From PSRI01 sp041484195 (GTDB taxonomy: Bacteria; Bacteroidota; Bacteroidia; Chitinophagales; Chitinophagaceae), in assembly GCA_041484195.1 (NCBI GenBank), contig JBGPHC010000001.1, positions 310,001-374,000 on the forward strand: DNA of 64,000 nucleotides, read 5' to 3'. Shown piece after piece: positions 53,522 to 62,366 of the stretch. Numbering within the stretch: the stretch's first letter is position 1; each line of letters begins with the position of its first letter. The notes under the pieces were generated by a model. The model did not search any database. It was not told the origin of the DNA and saw nothing but the letters and a program-made list of their open reading frames with translations. The position numbers were made by a program, and so were the translations under genes.

Positions 53522-53610
53522 TACAACGTTGGTGTTGATTTTGTTTCGGTACCAAGAGGACTAAAATAGGATTTTATTAATAATCAGTGTAACTGGCCAG
53601 TAAAACACTT

Positions 53611-54270
53611 TTAGATACCCAGGTAATTCATCAGATGCTCAAGATTATTCTGAAGTTCGTTCCGATATAACTCTTCTCCATGGTAGTATTTGACATTATA
53701 TTCGTGGCGCTGGAGTGTAGCTACAATATCGGACACCTCTAATTTATTGATGCGGATTGTGACCAGCAATAATTTGGTAACAGGGTCTACCCAGGTGTTC
53801 AGCTGAGTCAGGTAGGCGTCGTTGGATTCAATCATCCGGTTCAATTCACCTGTCGAAAAATCCTTTCTTTCCATTTCCAGCATTATCAATCCCCCTTGTT
53901 CTTCCGCACCGGTGAAAGTAGCCAACTGCCTGACCAATTCTGCCTCCACAATTACTCCCAATAATTCATATTCTTCATTGATGACAGGAACTACAGAAAG
54001 GTGCATGTCCCTCGCCACTTTAACGGCCAGCAGGAAATGGTCCTGGTCTCTTACAAATGGCTTGATGAACTGGCTATGGAGGGATTCAAGTATATTATCT
54101 TCATCGGCGTCCAGCAAGTCAGATTCACTGATGAGGCCGAGATATTTATCATCAAAAGCAACAGGAAGATGGGAAACGTGGAAGTCATTCATATTCTGCA
54201 AAGCCTTCGACACCTTGTCATGAAAATGAAGCTGGGGCACACTGTTCGAAATAAGTTGGCCTGCAAACAT
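53611..54270 (-). CDS. CBS-pair domain protein
   Basis: 219 residues. Two CBS motifs (about 5-65 and 68-125; the second reads LSVVPVINEEYELLGVIVE) followed by a C-terminal ACT-like part (about 130-219). CBS pairs bind adenine nucleotides and act as regulatory modules. Widespread in Bacteroidota beside nadK; the regulated partner is unknown. Confidence 0.85.
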   Translation of the reverse strand: MFAGQLISNSVPQLHFHDKVSKALQNMNDFHVSHLPVAFDDKYLGLISESDLLDADEDNILESLHSQFIKPFVRDQDHFLLAVKVARDMHLSVVPVINEEYELLGVIVEAELVRQLATFTGAEEQGGLIMLEMERKDFSTGELNRMIESNDAYLTQLNTWVDPVTKLLLVTIRINKLEVSDIVATLQRHEYNVKYYHGEELYRNELQNNLEHLMNYLGI

Positions 54271-54298
54271 AAAAACGTCGTTTTAATATAGACGCAAA

Positions 54299-55078
54299 TT
54301 AGCGTGCAACCGCTGCGGGCTCATTCAATTTAGTCAGGAACTGATGCAATATTTTGTTAAACTCATCTGGCACCTCCATCATGGGAGCATGCCCACATTT
54401 GTCAACAAAGTGCAGTTCACTGTTGGGTATCAGCCTTTGGAACTCACGGCCCACAAACGGCGGGGTAATTGTATCATTATTGCCCCATATTAATAACGTC
54501 GGTTGTTTGATTTCATTGAGTTCTTCCCCAAGATTATTCCTAATGGCACTTTTGGCCAGGGCGATGATCTTGACCGCTTTCAGGCGGTTATTAACAATTT
54601 CATACACTTCATCCACCAATTCCTTTGTGGCTATATTCGGGGCATAGAAGGTGAGTTCTGTCTTCTTCTTGATATACTCGTAGTCGCCCCTTTTAGGGTA
54701 GGAATCACCCATTCCGTTTTCAAATAAGCCCGAACTACCTGTTAGGATCAGGGACTTGATCCTTTCCGGATGCTTAAGGACATGGAGGAGGGCAACATGG
54801 CCGCCCAATGAATTTCCCAACAAGTGGATATTGCGGTAATCACGGTGCTCAATGAATTTATATACGAATTTCTCCAGTCCGCCAACAGAGGTGTGCAGCA
54901 GATCCAATTCAAGCAATGGCAACATTGGCACCACCACTTTATTGTGATTGCGGAAATAATCAATAAGGTCACTGAAATTGCTCAATGCTCCAAAGAGGCC
55001 ATGCAGGAGAACTAATGTCTCACCCTGTCCTTCTTCAATAAACCTGAATTTCCCATCTAGTTTGATTTCATAACTCAT
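54299..55078 (-). CDS. Alpha/beta hydrolase
   Basis: 259 residues without a signal peptide. HGLFG oxyanion block near residue 25, nucleophile Ser in LLGNSLGGH (about 91), acid Asp in WGNNDTITPP, and His in KCGHAPMMEVP: complete triad, meta-cleavage-product-hydrolase type. Physiological substrate unknown. 28 bases before the CBS gene; probably first gene of that unit. Confidence 0.88.
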   Translation of the reverse strand: MSYEIKLDGKFRFIEEGQGETLVLLHGLFGALSNFSDLIDYFRNHNKVVVPMLPLLELDLLHTSVGGLEKFVYKFIEHRDYRNIHLLGNSLGGHVALLHVLKHPERIKSLILTGSSGLFENGMGDSYPKRGDYEYIKKKTELTFYAPNIATKELVDEVYEIVNNRLKAVKIIALAKSAIRNNLGEELNEIKQPTLLIWGNNDTITPPFVGREFQRLIPNSELHFVDKCGHAPMMEVPDEFNKILHQFLTKLNEPAAVAR

Positions 55079-55211
55079 CTACAACCGTTCAATTAATTGC
55101 TAAAATAATTTTTTTGCCCCAATTTCAGCACCGGTGGCTTACAAAGAAAAGGAAAAAAGTTTGAAATCAGGGATTAATACCCACCGTGACCAAATGTTTA
55201 ACGCAAACATT

Positions 55212-55769
55212 TTAAAACACTTGTGCTGTTTGAATTGGAATTTCCTGCCGTATATTTTCAAAGTAATCCTGCAGGTCCTTGAACATATTTTTGAAAAAAG
55301 GAGCCACATTCCCCAGCCCCCCGATTACAGCAGGCCCAACCGGAGCAATCATCCTATAAACCCTTCCAGATTCCTTACTGTCTGCACTAATTAAGTGCAT
55401 TTTGTCAGCATAGAACAGCAATACGCTGAACACTAAAGTATAAGTGGTTGCATAAAGAAGGGCTCCCGCCAATTTATTGATCCATCCCAGCATGGCGGTT
55501 TCAAATGCCACTTCTATGAATTCAGCCACCCACTGCACTATCAAAACCGAAACCACGAAAACAAGTATGAAAGAAATAAACGGCAACCATCTCCCATCCA
55601 TATGGGCGCTGTGTTGGAGGTAAGCGGCTACGAATGAAGAAAACTTGATGGCAGCAACCAGGCCAATAAAAAATCCCAGAAAGGAAAAAATGGCAATTAC
55701 CAAGCCCCGCCGCATGCCTTTTATGACCGCGACAACCAGCAGAATCAGATAAATTACGTCAATCCACAT
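55212..55769 (-). CDS. CvpA-family membrane protein
   Basis: 185 residues. Four membrane helices within the first 130 residues and the CvpA pattern (IDVIYLILLVVAVIKGMRRGLV). CvpA proteins are linked to colicin V production and envelope stress or peptidoglycan tethering in other bacteria. Start ATG 55769 rather than the TTG at 55781. Confidence 0.88.
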   Translation of the reverse strand: MWIDVIYLILLVVAVIKGMRRGLVIAIFSFLGFFIGLVAAIKFSSFVAAYLQHSAHMDGRWLPFISFILVFVVSVLIVQWVAEFIEVAFETAMLGWINKLAGALLYATTYTLVFSVLLFYADKMHLISADSKESGRVYRMIAPVGPAVIGGLGNVAPFFKNMFKDLQDYFENIRQEIPIQTAQVF

Positions 55770-55843
55770 AATGAGATTCAAGAAGCATTGACAAATTCCA
55801 AGGGTTTGAACAGAGGCAGTTCCATGTTCAAAACAAAGCCGAA

Positions 55844-56296
55844 TTATTTCGACAGCAATTCCTTTACTATTGCACCGATGGCTTTCCCGTCGGCCATGCC
55901 GGCTAATTGTTTTGTAGCAGAAGCCATCACCTTCCCCATGTCGGAAATTGAACCGGCTCCCAGTTCAGAAATGATCTGTGAAATCTTTTCTTTCAAAGCG
56001 CCCTGGTCCATTTGAGCGGGCAGGAATTCTTCGATCACATCAATTTCTTCTTTTTCCTTTTGTGCCAGGTCAGGGCGATTCTGCTTCTGATAAATATCGA
56101 GAGAATCCTTACGCTGCTTCACCAATTTTTGCAGTAGTTTAATTTCCCCTGCTTCATCTAATTTTCCTCCCGATCCCTCAGCAGTTTTCGCTAATATGAT
56201 AGCAGCCTTGATGGCTCTCAGGGCTCTCAGTTTTTTTTCATCCCTGGCCAGCATGGCACTCTTCAACTGTTCATTTATTTCTTGCTCTAAAGACAT
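55844..56296 (-). CDS. GatB/YqeY-domain protein
   Basis: 150 residues, full-length YqeY: ALRAIKAAIILAKTAEG, the RKDSLDIYQKQNRPDLAQKE helix and the C-terminal KQLAGMADGKAIGAIVKELL. This fold is the tRNA-binding tail domain of GatB; stand-alone versions may bind tRNA or help aminoacylation. Role inferred from the family. Confidence 0.92.
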   Translation of the reverse strand: MSLEQEINEQLKSAMLARDEKKLRALRAIKAAIILAKTAEGSGGKLDEAGEIKLLQKLVKQRKDSLDIYQKQNRPDLAQKEKEEIDVIEEFLPAQMDQGALKEKISQIISELGAGSISDMGKVMASATKQLAGMADGKAIGAIVKELLSK

Positions 56297-56366
56297 ACAA
56301 AATGAATTTATTGTTTTCCAATTGTTCCATTATGCAAACGGCAGTATTAATGAGGAGGAATAATGG

Positions 56367-56723
56367 CTAGGGTTTCTTGGCCAATGAGGATTGCTCTAGT
56401 ATTTCCCGCGATTTCCTGTAAAAATCCACGGCGAATTTTTTCAGGTCTTCTGCCGGCTCCTTTTGATTCGTGGAGCGCTGGTAGGCATCTGCCATCGTGA
56501 CCAGTGTCTGATAAAAAAAATCCCCCATCTCTTCCACCATCATTTCCTTGGTCCAGAGATCGATCCGCAGGGCCGATTTATCAGCTCCGTCCCAAAAGGC
56601 CAGCATCATGGCCTTTGCATCCTTCGGCAGAAGCGGGTCGGCCTCATCAGCCGTCCACTTTATCTGCTCTGGTATCTTGTTGTTGTCGAGCGTGACGTCA
56701 ATTTTGATAGATGATTGCTTCAT
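56367..56723 (-). CDS. gldC: Gliding motility protein GldC
   Basis: 118 residues, cytoplasmic. Recognised by KIPEQIKWTADEAD, KAMMLAFWDGADK, LRIDLWTKEMMVEEMGDFFYQT and the ADAYQRSTN block. GldC is associated with gliding in Flavobacterium but is also kept in non-gliding Bacteroidota; it is not strictly essential for motility. An exact -7 box lies just upstream. Confidence 0.9.
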   Translation of the reverse strand: MKQSSIKIDVTLDNNKIPEQIKWTADEADPLLPKDAKAMMLAFWDGADKSALRIDLWTKEMMVEEMGDFFYQTLVTMADAYQRSTNQKEPAEDLKKFAVDFYRKSREILEQSSLAKKP

Positions 56724-56743
56724 ATATTACAAACGATAATGGA

Positions 56744-56751
56744 CAAAGGTA
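56744..56751 (-). promoter_or_regulatory. gldC -7 promoter element
   Basis: Minus-strand TACCTTTG, exact TAnnTTTG, in the 34-base gap behind the glycosyltransferase gene; predicted leader about 14 bases. Confidence 0.4.
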
Positions 56752-56757
56752 AGCCGA

Positions 56758-57885
56758 TTATGCCTTAGCCGTTTGCTGAATAATATCCCACATCTTATCG
56801 GCAACCTGATCCCAATCGAAATCCCGGGCCCGCTCCAGGCCTCTTCTAGTCAAATCATTCCTCAATTGCTCATCTTTATAAACCGTCATCATTTTATCGG
56901 CGATATCCTGGACATTTTCAGGATCCACAAATAACGCAGCCCCGCCAGTTGTTTCAGGAAAGCTGGCCCTTCGGGAACTGACCACGGGGACACCCGATTG
57001 CATGGCCTCCAGGAGGGGAAGGCCTATGCTTCCATAATAAGAAGGATAGATTAATGCATTAGCGGATCCCATAATCTGAGAATATTCTGTTGCCGCCACA
57101 TAGCCCAATAATTTCACGTCATCCCTGTATTTATATGTTTCGATGGATTGCACAAATGCTCCCTGATCCCAGGCTACACGACCGGTGACCAATAACTGCA
57201 TATTACTTTTTTGCCATTTCTTGAAAATGGAAAATGCTTTGAGCAGATGCCTGAGATTCTTGCGGGGATGAATAGGCCCAACACTCAGGAAATATTCTTT
57301 ACCTCCGGAGTAATTTTCTTTGGTGTTCTGCTTTTCTTCCCAATCAAGAGGGTGGAATATCGGTGACGCTGCAAAAGATACGAGATTGAGTTTTTGCTGC
57401 GGGATTCCATATTTTCTGATCAACTCCTCTTTTGAAAATTCAGAACTGGTTACAATCTGACCGGCTTTCTTCAAACTGGATCCCGTATTTTTTTTTAAGA
57501 ATCCCGCAATTGAAGCCGACATCATTCCGGAACCATGCAAGAAAGCCAGATCCTGAACAAGCAGGCATTGTGGTAATTGGGTTCTCATGGAACAAATTCC
57601 ATCAGTCGAAACAAAGAGATCCGCTTTTATTTTCTTCAATACGGAAGGCATCTTATAATTATACCAATACTTCCAGAATAGTGTATGACGGGGAAAAACA
57701 CCCGCTTCCAGTTTTGTGATATTGGGGGGAAATTGAAGGTTGGACTTAAGTGGTCCGCCGAATAGAAAAAAGAATTCATCCGCCGGATGCCGGGCCGCCA
57801 TGCGGCTAAAAATTTCATAGTCGAAATTCCCAGAACTTTCCAGGCAGTCTGTTTGCAAAAACCGGGTGTTGATGGCGATCCTCAT
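56758..57885 (-). CDS. GT4-family glycosyltransferase
   Basis: 375 residues, GT-B fold: MRIAINTRFL opening strand, a linker near residue 180 (YFLSVGPIHPRKNLRHLLKA, the start of the donor domain), and the sugar-nucleotide site YPSYYGSIGLPLLEAMQSGVPVVSS. Transfers a hexose from a nucleotide sugar, probably in surface glycan or glycolipid synthesis. It stands alone without an export cluster. ATG 57885 chosen over 57906. Confidence 0.92.
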   Translation of the reverse strand: MRIAINTRFLQTDCLESSGNFDYEIFSRMAARHPADEFFFLFGGPLKSNLQFPPNITKLEAGVFPRHTLFWKYWYNYKMPSVLKKIKADLFVSTDGICSMRTQLPQCLLVQDLAFLHGSGMMSASIAGFLKKNTGSSLKKAGQIVTSSEFSKEELIRKYGIPQQKLNLVSFAASPIFHPLDWEEKQNTKENYSGGKEYFLSVGPIHPRKNLRHLLKAFSIFKKWQKSNMQLLVTGRVAWDQGAFVQSIETYKYRDDVKLLGYVAATEYSQIMGSANALIYPSYYGSIGLPLLEAMQSGVPVVSSRRASFPETTGGAALFVDPENVQDIADKMMTVYKDEQLRNDLTRRGLERARDFDWDQVADKMWDIIQQTAKA

Positions 57886-57989
57886 GCTGAATTCATTGTG
57901 GTACAAGGAGTTCCGGAACTACTATAAATTGTTGATAGTCAATGTATAATATTCAGTATATGGGAATAATAATCTTTTCAGAAAGTAGG

Positions 57990-57997
57990 CAAAGGTA
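57990..57997 (-). promoter_or_regulatory. Glycosyltransferase -7 promoter element
   Basis: Minus-strand TACCTTTG, exact TAnnTTTG, 105 bases upstream of ATG 57885; no well-spaced TTG. Confidence 0.35.
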
Positions 57998-58112
57998 AAT
58001 ACACCCGATTATACCGTAAAATCTGCAATTCTATTGCTTATGGCTGGTTAATAGGGTAATTTTACTTTAGAATTTTCAGTAATCCAACCTATCGTAAACT
58101 AAATCGTTACCT

Positions 58113-59321
58113 ATGAGACTTAGAACTCTACGCATTTGCGTTGTGGTGTATGCTATTTTAAATTTAAACAAGCCAGTATATGCCCAATGTCCGGATGGCG
58201 GGGCGCCGCTTACCAGCAGTTATAGTACTGCTGAGCACATCAATTTCGGAGATGCTTCCAGTACTTACACATTCCCTCAATTCAACCCATCTTTAGGAAC
58301 CCTTTTGAAAGTAGAAGTCAATGCTACCATTAATGGCCAGGCAGTGGACTATCTGGAGAATAACCTTAACACGGTAACTTCTTACACCGTGCAGATTGTA
58401 CGCTATGATTCCATTTTCGGGCCCAGCGTCTCACCCCCGCTCAGTTCAAAATCTACCAAAGATTATGGCCCATTTTCATTGGGAGCGAGCGATAACCTGG
58501 GGATACCCAATTTTAATGGACCTGACTTCATTCAATTAGGACCAGACATTATTCCGAACAATAAGGTCTTGAACCAGAATATTACCGGCGCTGCAATGGC
58601 CCCGTATGTTGGAATAGGAAACGTTTCATTCAATTACAAGTCCGGCGCCAGGGCAGTCATTACGGGAAGCGCCAATAACACGAATACCATTGCCGCTTCT
58701 ACCGACATTACCTTGTTGCTCACTTATGTTTATTGCCCAACTTCTATCCTGGCCATCAATAACCTTGATTTCGGGGTGCGCAAAGGTTCGGGCAGGACCG
58801 TGAAAATATTCTGGACAAAAGAGTCGGAGCAGACTCATCTGCAATATGATTTGCAAATGAGTACCGGTGGAAACGACTTCATATCCATAAATACTGTGGA
58901 AAGTCAGGTGCCCGAAGGTTCTGTCCCCGCAAGGTATGAATTCAGTTATACGGTCCCTGAGGGAATCTATGGAAATATCCAGTTCAGGTTAAAACAAACA
59001 GATCCTGCCGGAGCCGTGGATTATTCTCCTATCAGGTCCATTGAAATCGGGCGGAATGACACGAAAGGTATGGCACTATCGGTATTTCCTAACCCCGCCA
59101 GTCAGCATATCAATATCAAATTCGCTTCCATGCAAAATGGAACTTTAGTATTGGAATTGGTAAACAGTGTGGGACAGGTAATTGAAAGCTCCCGTGTGAC
59201 CAGTAACACTGATTTATTAAATTGGAACCTAAGGAAGCAATACCAGCCCGGGATTTATTTTGTTAACATACGCAATGTATCATCTGGAGAACAATCAGTC
59301 GTTAAACTCCTGATCAGATAA
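58113..59321 (+). CDS. Secreted protein with choice-of-anchor-like domain and T9SS type A sorting domain
   Basis: 402 residues: signal peptide ending PVYAQ, a beta-sandwich with FPQFNPSLGTLLKVEVNATI (choice-of-anchor E-like, about 40-205), a second beta domain (about 215-310), and a C-terminal T9SS sorting domain (about 325-402: SVFPNPASQHINIKF ... QYQPGIYFVNIRN ... KLLI). Predicted to cross the outer membrane by type IX secretion and be attached to the surface or released. No enzyme motif. Confidence 0.88.
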   Translation: MRLRTLRICVVVYAILNLNKPVYAQCPDGGAPLTSSYSTAEHINFGDASSTYTFPQFNPSLGTLLKVEVNATINGQAVDYLENNLNTVTSYTVQIVRYDSIFGPSVSPPLSSKSTKDYGPFSLGASDNLGIPNFNGPDFIQLGPDIIPNNKVLNQNITGAAMAPYVGIGNVSFNYKSGARAVITGSANNTNTIAASTDITLLLTYVYCPTSILAINNLDFGVRKGSGRTVKIFWTKESEQTHLQYDLQMSTGGNDFISINTVESQVPEGSVPARYEFSYTVPEGIYGNIQFRLKQTDPAGAVDYSPIRSIEIGRNDTKGMALSVFPNPASQHINIKFASMQNGTLVLELVNSVGQVIESSRVTSNTDLLNWNLRKQYQPGIYFVNIRNVSSGEQSVVKLLIR

Positions 59322-59350
59322 TTCAAGGATATGGCGCAATTTCCGGCTCA

Positions 59351-59380
59351 AAAGCAGGACCAGTCGGCTCCTGCTTTTTT
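59351..59380 (+). terminator. Terminator of the T9SS cargo gene
   Basis: Perfect 9-bp stem AAAGCAGGA / TCCTGCTTT, 9-base loop, then TTT. 30 bases after the stop. Confidence 0.88.
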
Positions 59381-59433
59381 CCTGCCTTTTAAGAAGTCAT
59401 ATAAAACTTTCGCTAATATTGGGCAGCATTAAT

Positions 59434-59441
59434 TACTTTTG
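59434..59441 (+). promoter_or_regulatory. DUF4290 gene -7 promoter element
   Basis: TACTTTTG, exact TAnnTTTG, 18 bases before ATG 59460. The nearest TTG (59419-59421) is only 12 bases away, too close for the consensus. Confidence 0.45.
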
Positions 59442-59459
59442 TAACTTATCAAATTGTGC

Positions 59460-60161
59460 ATGGAATACAATACTACGAGAAACTACCTGATCATGAAGGA
59501 ATATGGCAGACATATTCAGAAGATGATTGATTATGTAATTACCATTGAGGATCGCGAAAAGAGGCAGAAGAACGCCCAGGCCCTGATAGAGTTGATGGGT
59601 TTTTTGAACCCCCACCTGAAGAATGTGGAGGATTTCAGACATAAATTATGGGATCATCTTTTCCTGATATCCGATTTCAAATTGGATGTGGATAGTCCGT
59701 ATCCTATTCCCACAAGGGAGACGCTGAAGCCAAGACCGACCGTTTTGCCTTATCCCAAGAGATATCCAAAATATTCTCACCTGGGCAAAAACCTCGAATT
59801 AGTCATTGACAAGGCCCTTAAGGAAGATCAGCCCGAAAAACGTGCCGGATTCGCCAATGCCATCGCTTATTATATGAAATTGGCCTATAACACCTGGCAT
59901 AAGGAATTGGTGCATGATGATGGTATCCGGAGTGAATTGAACGCGATAACCAACGGGCAACTGGAATTCACGAACACTCCTTATGTAAAAGCATACCGCG
60001 AAAGGGATCGTGAAAGAGACAGCAGGTATCCGCGCAGTGCAGGCAATAAGAGCTACCAGCAGCGGGGCGGAAGGAATGACCGCAACGATCGCAGCGACCG
60101 CAATGACAGAAATGACAGAAATAATAAAGGCGGGAAACATTTTAAGAAGCGCTTTAAATAG
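59460..60161 (+). CDS. DUF4290-family protein with Arg/Asp/Asn-rich tail
   Basis: 233 residues. The N-terminal 180 residues match DUF4290 (YLIMKEYGRHIQKMIDY, ALIELMGFLNPHLKN, KLWDHLFLISDF). The tail (about 185-233) is a low-complexity series of DRN/NDR units ending KKRFK, resembling an RNA-binding disordered tail. Usually just upstream of murA in Bacteroidota, as here. Function unknown. ATG 59460 preferred to the TTG at 59454. Confidence 0.85.
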   Translation: MEYNTTRNYLIMKEYGRHIQKMIDYVITIEDREKRQKNAQALIELMGFLNPHLKNVEDFRHKLWDHLFLISDFKLDVDSPYPIPTRETLKPRPTVLPYPKRYPKYSHLGKNLELVIDKALKEDQPEKRAGFANAIAYYMKLAYNTWHKELVHDDGIRSELNAITNGQLEFTNTPYVKAYRERDRERDSRYPRSAGNKSYQQRGGRNDRNDRSDRNDRNDRNNKGGKHFKKRFK

Positions 60162-60236
60162 GTGCTGGTTCCACCACCTGTTTTACATCGCCTGCAAGCC
60201 ATGGATACAGGTTTCTCTGAACAGCTGCAAAATAAT

Positions 60237-60270
60237 ATAACCCCGAAGCACGTTGACGATGCCGGGGTTT
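60237..60270 (+). terminator. Terminator between DUF4290 gene and murA
   Basis: AACCCCG (60239-60245) pairs with CGGGGTT (60263-60269), loop 17 bases, followed by TTTAT. It directly abuts the murA -7 box. Confidence 0.7.
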
Positions 60271-60278
60271 TATATTTG
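60253..60278 (+). promoter_or_regulatory. murA promoter overlapping a terminator
   Basis: TATATTTG (60271-60278), exact TAnnTTTG, 22 bases before ATG 60301; TTG at 60253-60255, spacing 15 (slightly short), lies in the terminator loop. Confidence 0.5.
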
Positions 60279-60300
60279 TGCCCAGCAATCCCGGAAAATT

Positions 60301-61611
60301 ATGCATTCATTTGAAGTCATTGGTGGTAAACGCCTCAAAGGAGAGATCATTCCCCAGGGCGCCAAGAACGAAGCGCTACAGGTTATCAGCGCAGTGCTGC
60401 TCACACCTGAAAAAATTACGATCACCAATATCCCCGATATCGTTGATGTGAACCTGCTCATCGAGTTGCTGGGTGAGATGGGCGTGCGTACAGAACGTCA
60501 TGGCCCTCATACCTGTACTTTTCAGGCTGATGACGTGAACATTGACTACCTGCACAGTGAAAGTTACCGCAAAAAGAGTGGTCGCTTACGCGGCTCCGTT
60601 ATGCTGGCCGGGCCTCTGCTGTCCCGATTCAGAAAGGCTTTTATTCCAAGGCCCGGAGGCGATAAAATTGGGAGGCGAAGGCTGGATACACATATCATCG
60701 GCTTTGAGAAATTGGGCGCCCGGTTCGTCTACCACCCTGAAGATGGTTTTTTTCACCTGGAAGCTCCCAACCTCAGGGGAACGAATATGCTATTGGACGA
60801 ACCTTCAGTTACAGGAACCGCCAATATAATCATGGCCGCGGTGATGGCCAGGGGAAATACAAGTATTTACAATGCCGCTTGCGAGCCTTATGTGCAGCAG
60901 CTTTGTAAAATGTTGAACCGAATGGGAGCAAAAATCAACGGGATCGGCTCCAACCTCCTCAGTATTGAGGGCGTCGATTACCTGGGAGGCACCACGCACA
61001 GGATGCTTCCCGACATGATTGAGGTAGGCTCTTTTATCGGCCTTGCTGCCATGACCCGAAGTGATATAATCATCAAGAACGCGGGTATAGAAGAATTGGG
61101 TCAGATACCAGACAAATTCCGCCAATTGGGCATTGCCCTGCATTTTGATGCCGATGACATACATATTCCTGAACAGGAATTATATGAAATCCAGACCTTC
61201 CTGGACGGATCAGTATTGACCATTTATGATCATCCCTGGCCGGGGTTTACGCCTGATCTTTTGAGCATAATACTAGTAGTAGCCACACAGGCAAAAGGCT
61301 CCGTGCTGATACACCAGAAAATGTTTGAGAGCCGACTTTTTTTTGTTGACAAATTAATAGATATGGGTGCACAGATTATTCTCTGCGACCCACATCGTGC
61401 CGCAGTAATTGGCTTGGGGAGAGAACAGGCCCTGCGCGGAATTACCATGAGCAGCCCCGATATCAGGGCGGGAGTTTCATTGTTGATCGCAGCACTCAGC
61501 GCAGAAGGCAGGAGTGTGATTCAAAATATTGAACAGATCGACAGGGGATATCAATATATTGATACCCGTCTCCAAAAATTAGGAGCCCTAATTCAAAGGA
61601 TCATTAACTGA
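60301..61611 (+). CDS. murA: UDP-N-acetylglucosamine 1-carboxyvinyltransferase
   Basis: First committed step of peptidoglycan synthesis: transfers enolpyruvyl from PEP to UDP-GlcNAc. 436 residues with Lys22-Asn23 in QGAKNEALQ, and the active loop PRPGGDKIGRRRLDTH. The residue normally Cys (Cys115 in E. coli) is Asp121. Known Cys-to-Asp MurA enzymes stay active but are insensitive to fosfomycin. ATG 60301 (MHSFEVIGGKRLKG) is the family start; the frame opens at 60253. Confidence 0.96.
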   Translation: MHSFEVIGGKRLKGEIIPQGAKNEALQVISAVLLTPEKITITNIPDIVDVNLLIELLGEMGVRTERHGPHTCTFQADDVNIDYLHSESYRKKSGRLRGSVMLAGPLLSRFRKAFIPRPGGDKIGRRRLDTHIIGFEKLGARFVYHPEDGFFHLEAPNLRGTNMLLDEPSVTGTANIIMAAVMARGNTSIYNAACEPYVQQLCKMLNRMGAKINGIGSNLLSIEGVDYLGGTTHRMLPDMIEVGSFIGLAAMTRSDIIIKNAGIEELGQIPDKFRQLGIALHFDADDIHIPEQELYEIQTFLDGSVLTIYDHPWPGFTPDLLSIILVVATQAKGSVLIHQKMFESRLFFVDKLIDMGAQIILCDPHRAAVIGLGREQALRGITMSSPDIRAGVSLLIAALSAEGRSVIQNIEQIDRGYQYIDTRLQKLGALIQRIIN

Positions 61612-61738
61612 AAAGGATGTATAAGGCAGACCAAGCGGGTCAGTTCAACTTACAATTGACCGAACAGGATCTCCTGCCGCAATTACTGTTTCTGTTTGAA
61701 CTTTCTTCCCTTTCTTTGCAGGCATAATTTATGATTGG

Positions 61739-62323
61739 ATGAATACAGAATCACCTCAAAAGATCATTGTAATAACCGCACCTTCCGGAGCTGGCAAAAC
61801 CTCCATCGTGCACTGTCTGCTCAACAAATATCCTCAGTATCTCGGCTTTTCCATATCTGCCGCAACGAGACCCCCAAGACCCAGGGAAATCAATGGAAAG
61901 GACTATTATTTCATCAGCCCTGAAGAATTCAAAAATAAGATCCAGCAAGATGAATTTGTGGAATGGGAAATGGTTTATGAGGGAAAATATTATGGCACCC
62001 TGAAATCAGAATTGGAAAGAATTTGGAATTTGGGTAGGACGCCTTTACTGGATATAGATGTTCAGGGGGCGGTACACGTGCAGCAATATTTTCCTGCACA
62101 GACTCTGGCGATATTCATCCAACCACCATCTTTTGATGAATTGAAGAAAAGATTGCAATCCCGCGGCACGGAGACAGCCGAATCGCTCGCAGCTAGGATC
62201 AATAAGGCTTCTTACGAGCTCTCATTCAAAGACCAGTTCAGTCATATCATCGTAAATGAGCAACTTGAAAACGCCTGCAGAGAAGCCGAGGCGCTCATAA
62301 CCCGGTATTTACACATAGTATAA
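61739..62323 (+). CDS. gmk: Guanylate kinase
   Basis: Phosphorylates GMP to GDP. 194 residues: P-loop APSGAGKTS (about 14-22), the GMP-binding SAATRPPRPREINGKDYYF block, and EGKYYGTLKSELE. Full length. Alone here, 128 bases after murA; in many Bacteroidota it follows yicC. Confidence 0.96.
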   Translation: MNTESPQKIIVITAPSGAGKTSIVHCLLNKYPQYLGFSISAATRPPRPREINGKDYYFISPEEFKNKIQQDEFVEWEMVYEGKYYGTLKSELERIWNLGRTPLLDIDVQGAVHVQQYFPAQTLAIFIQPPSFDELKKRLQSRGTETAESLAARINKASYELSFKDQFSHIIVNEQLENACREAEALITRYLHIV

Positions 62324-62329
62324 CCACTA

Positions 62330-62359
62330 TTGCCCAGTGTCTGCAAATTGCTATTTTTG
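62330..62359 (+). promoter_or_regulatory. Promoter of the CNNM/CBS gene
   Basis: TTG (62330-62332), 19 bases, TATTTTTG (62352-62359). Strong consensus match in the 43-base gap after gmk. Expected start 62364-62366, immediately before ATG 62367, so the mRNA is probably leaderless. Confidence 0.65.
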
Positions 62360-62366
62360 AATCTGT

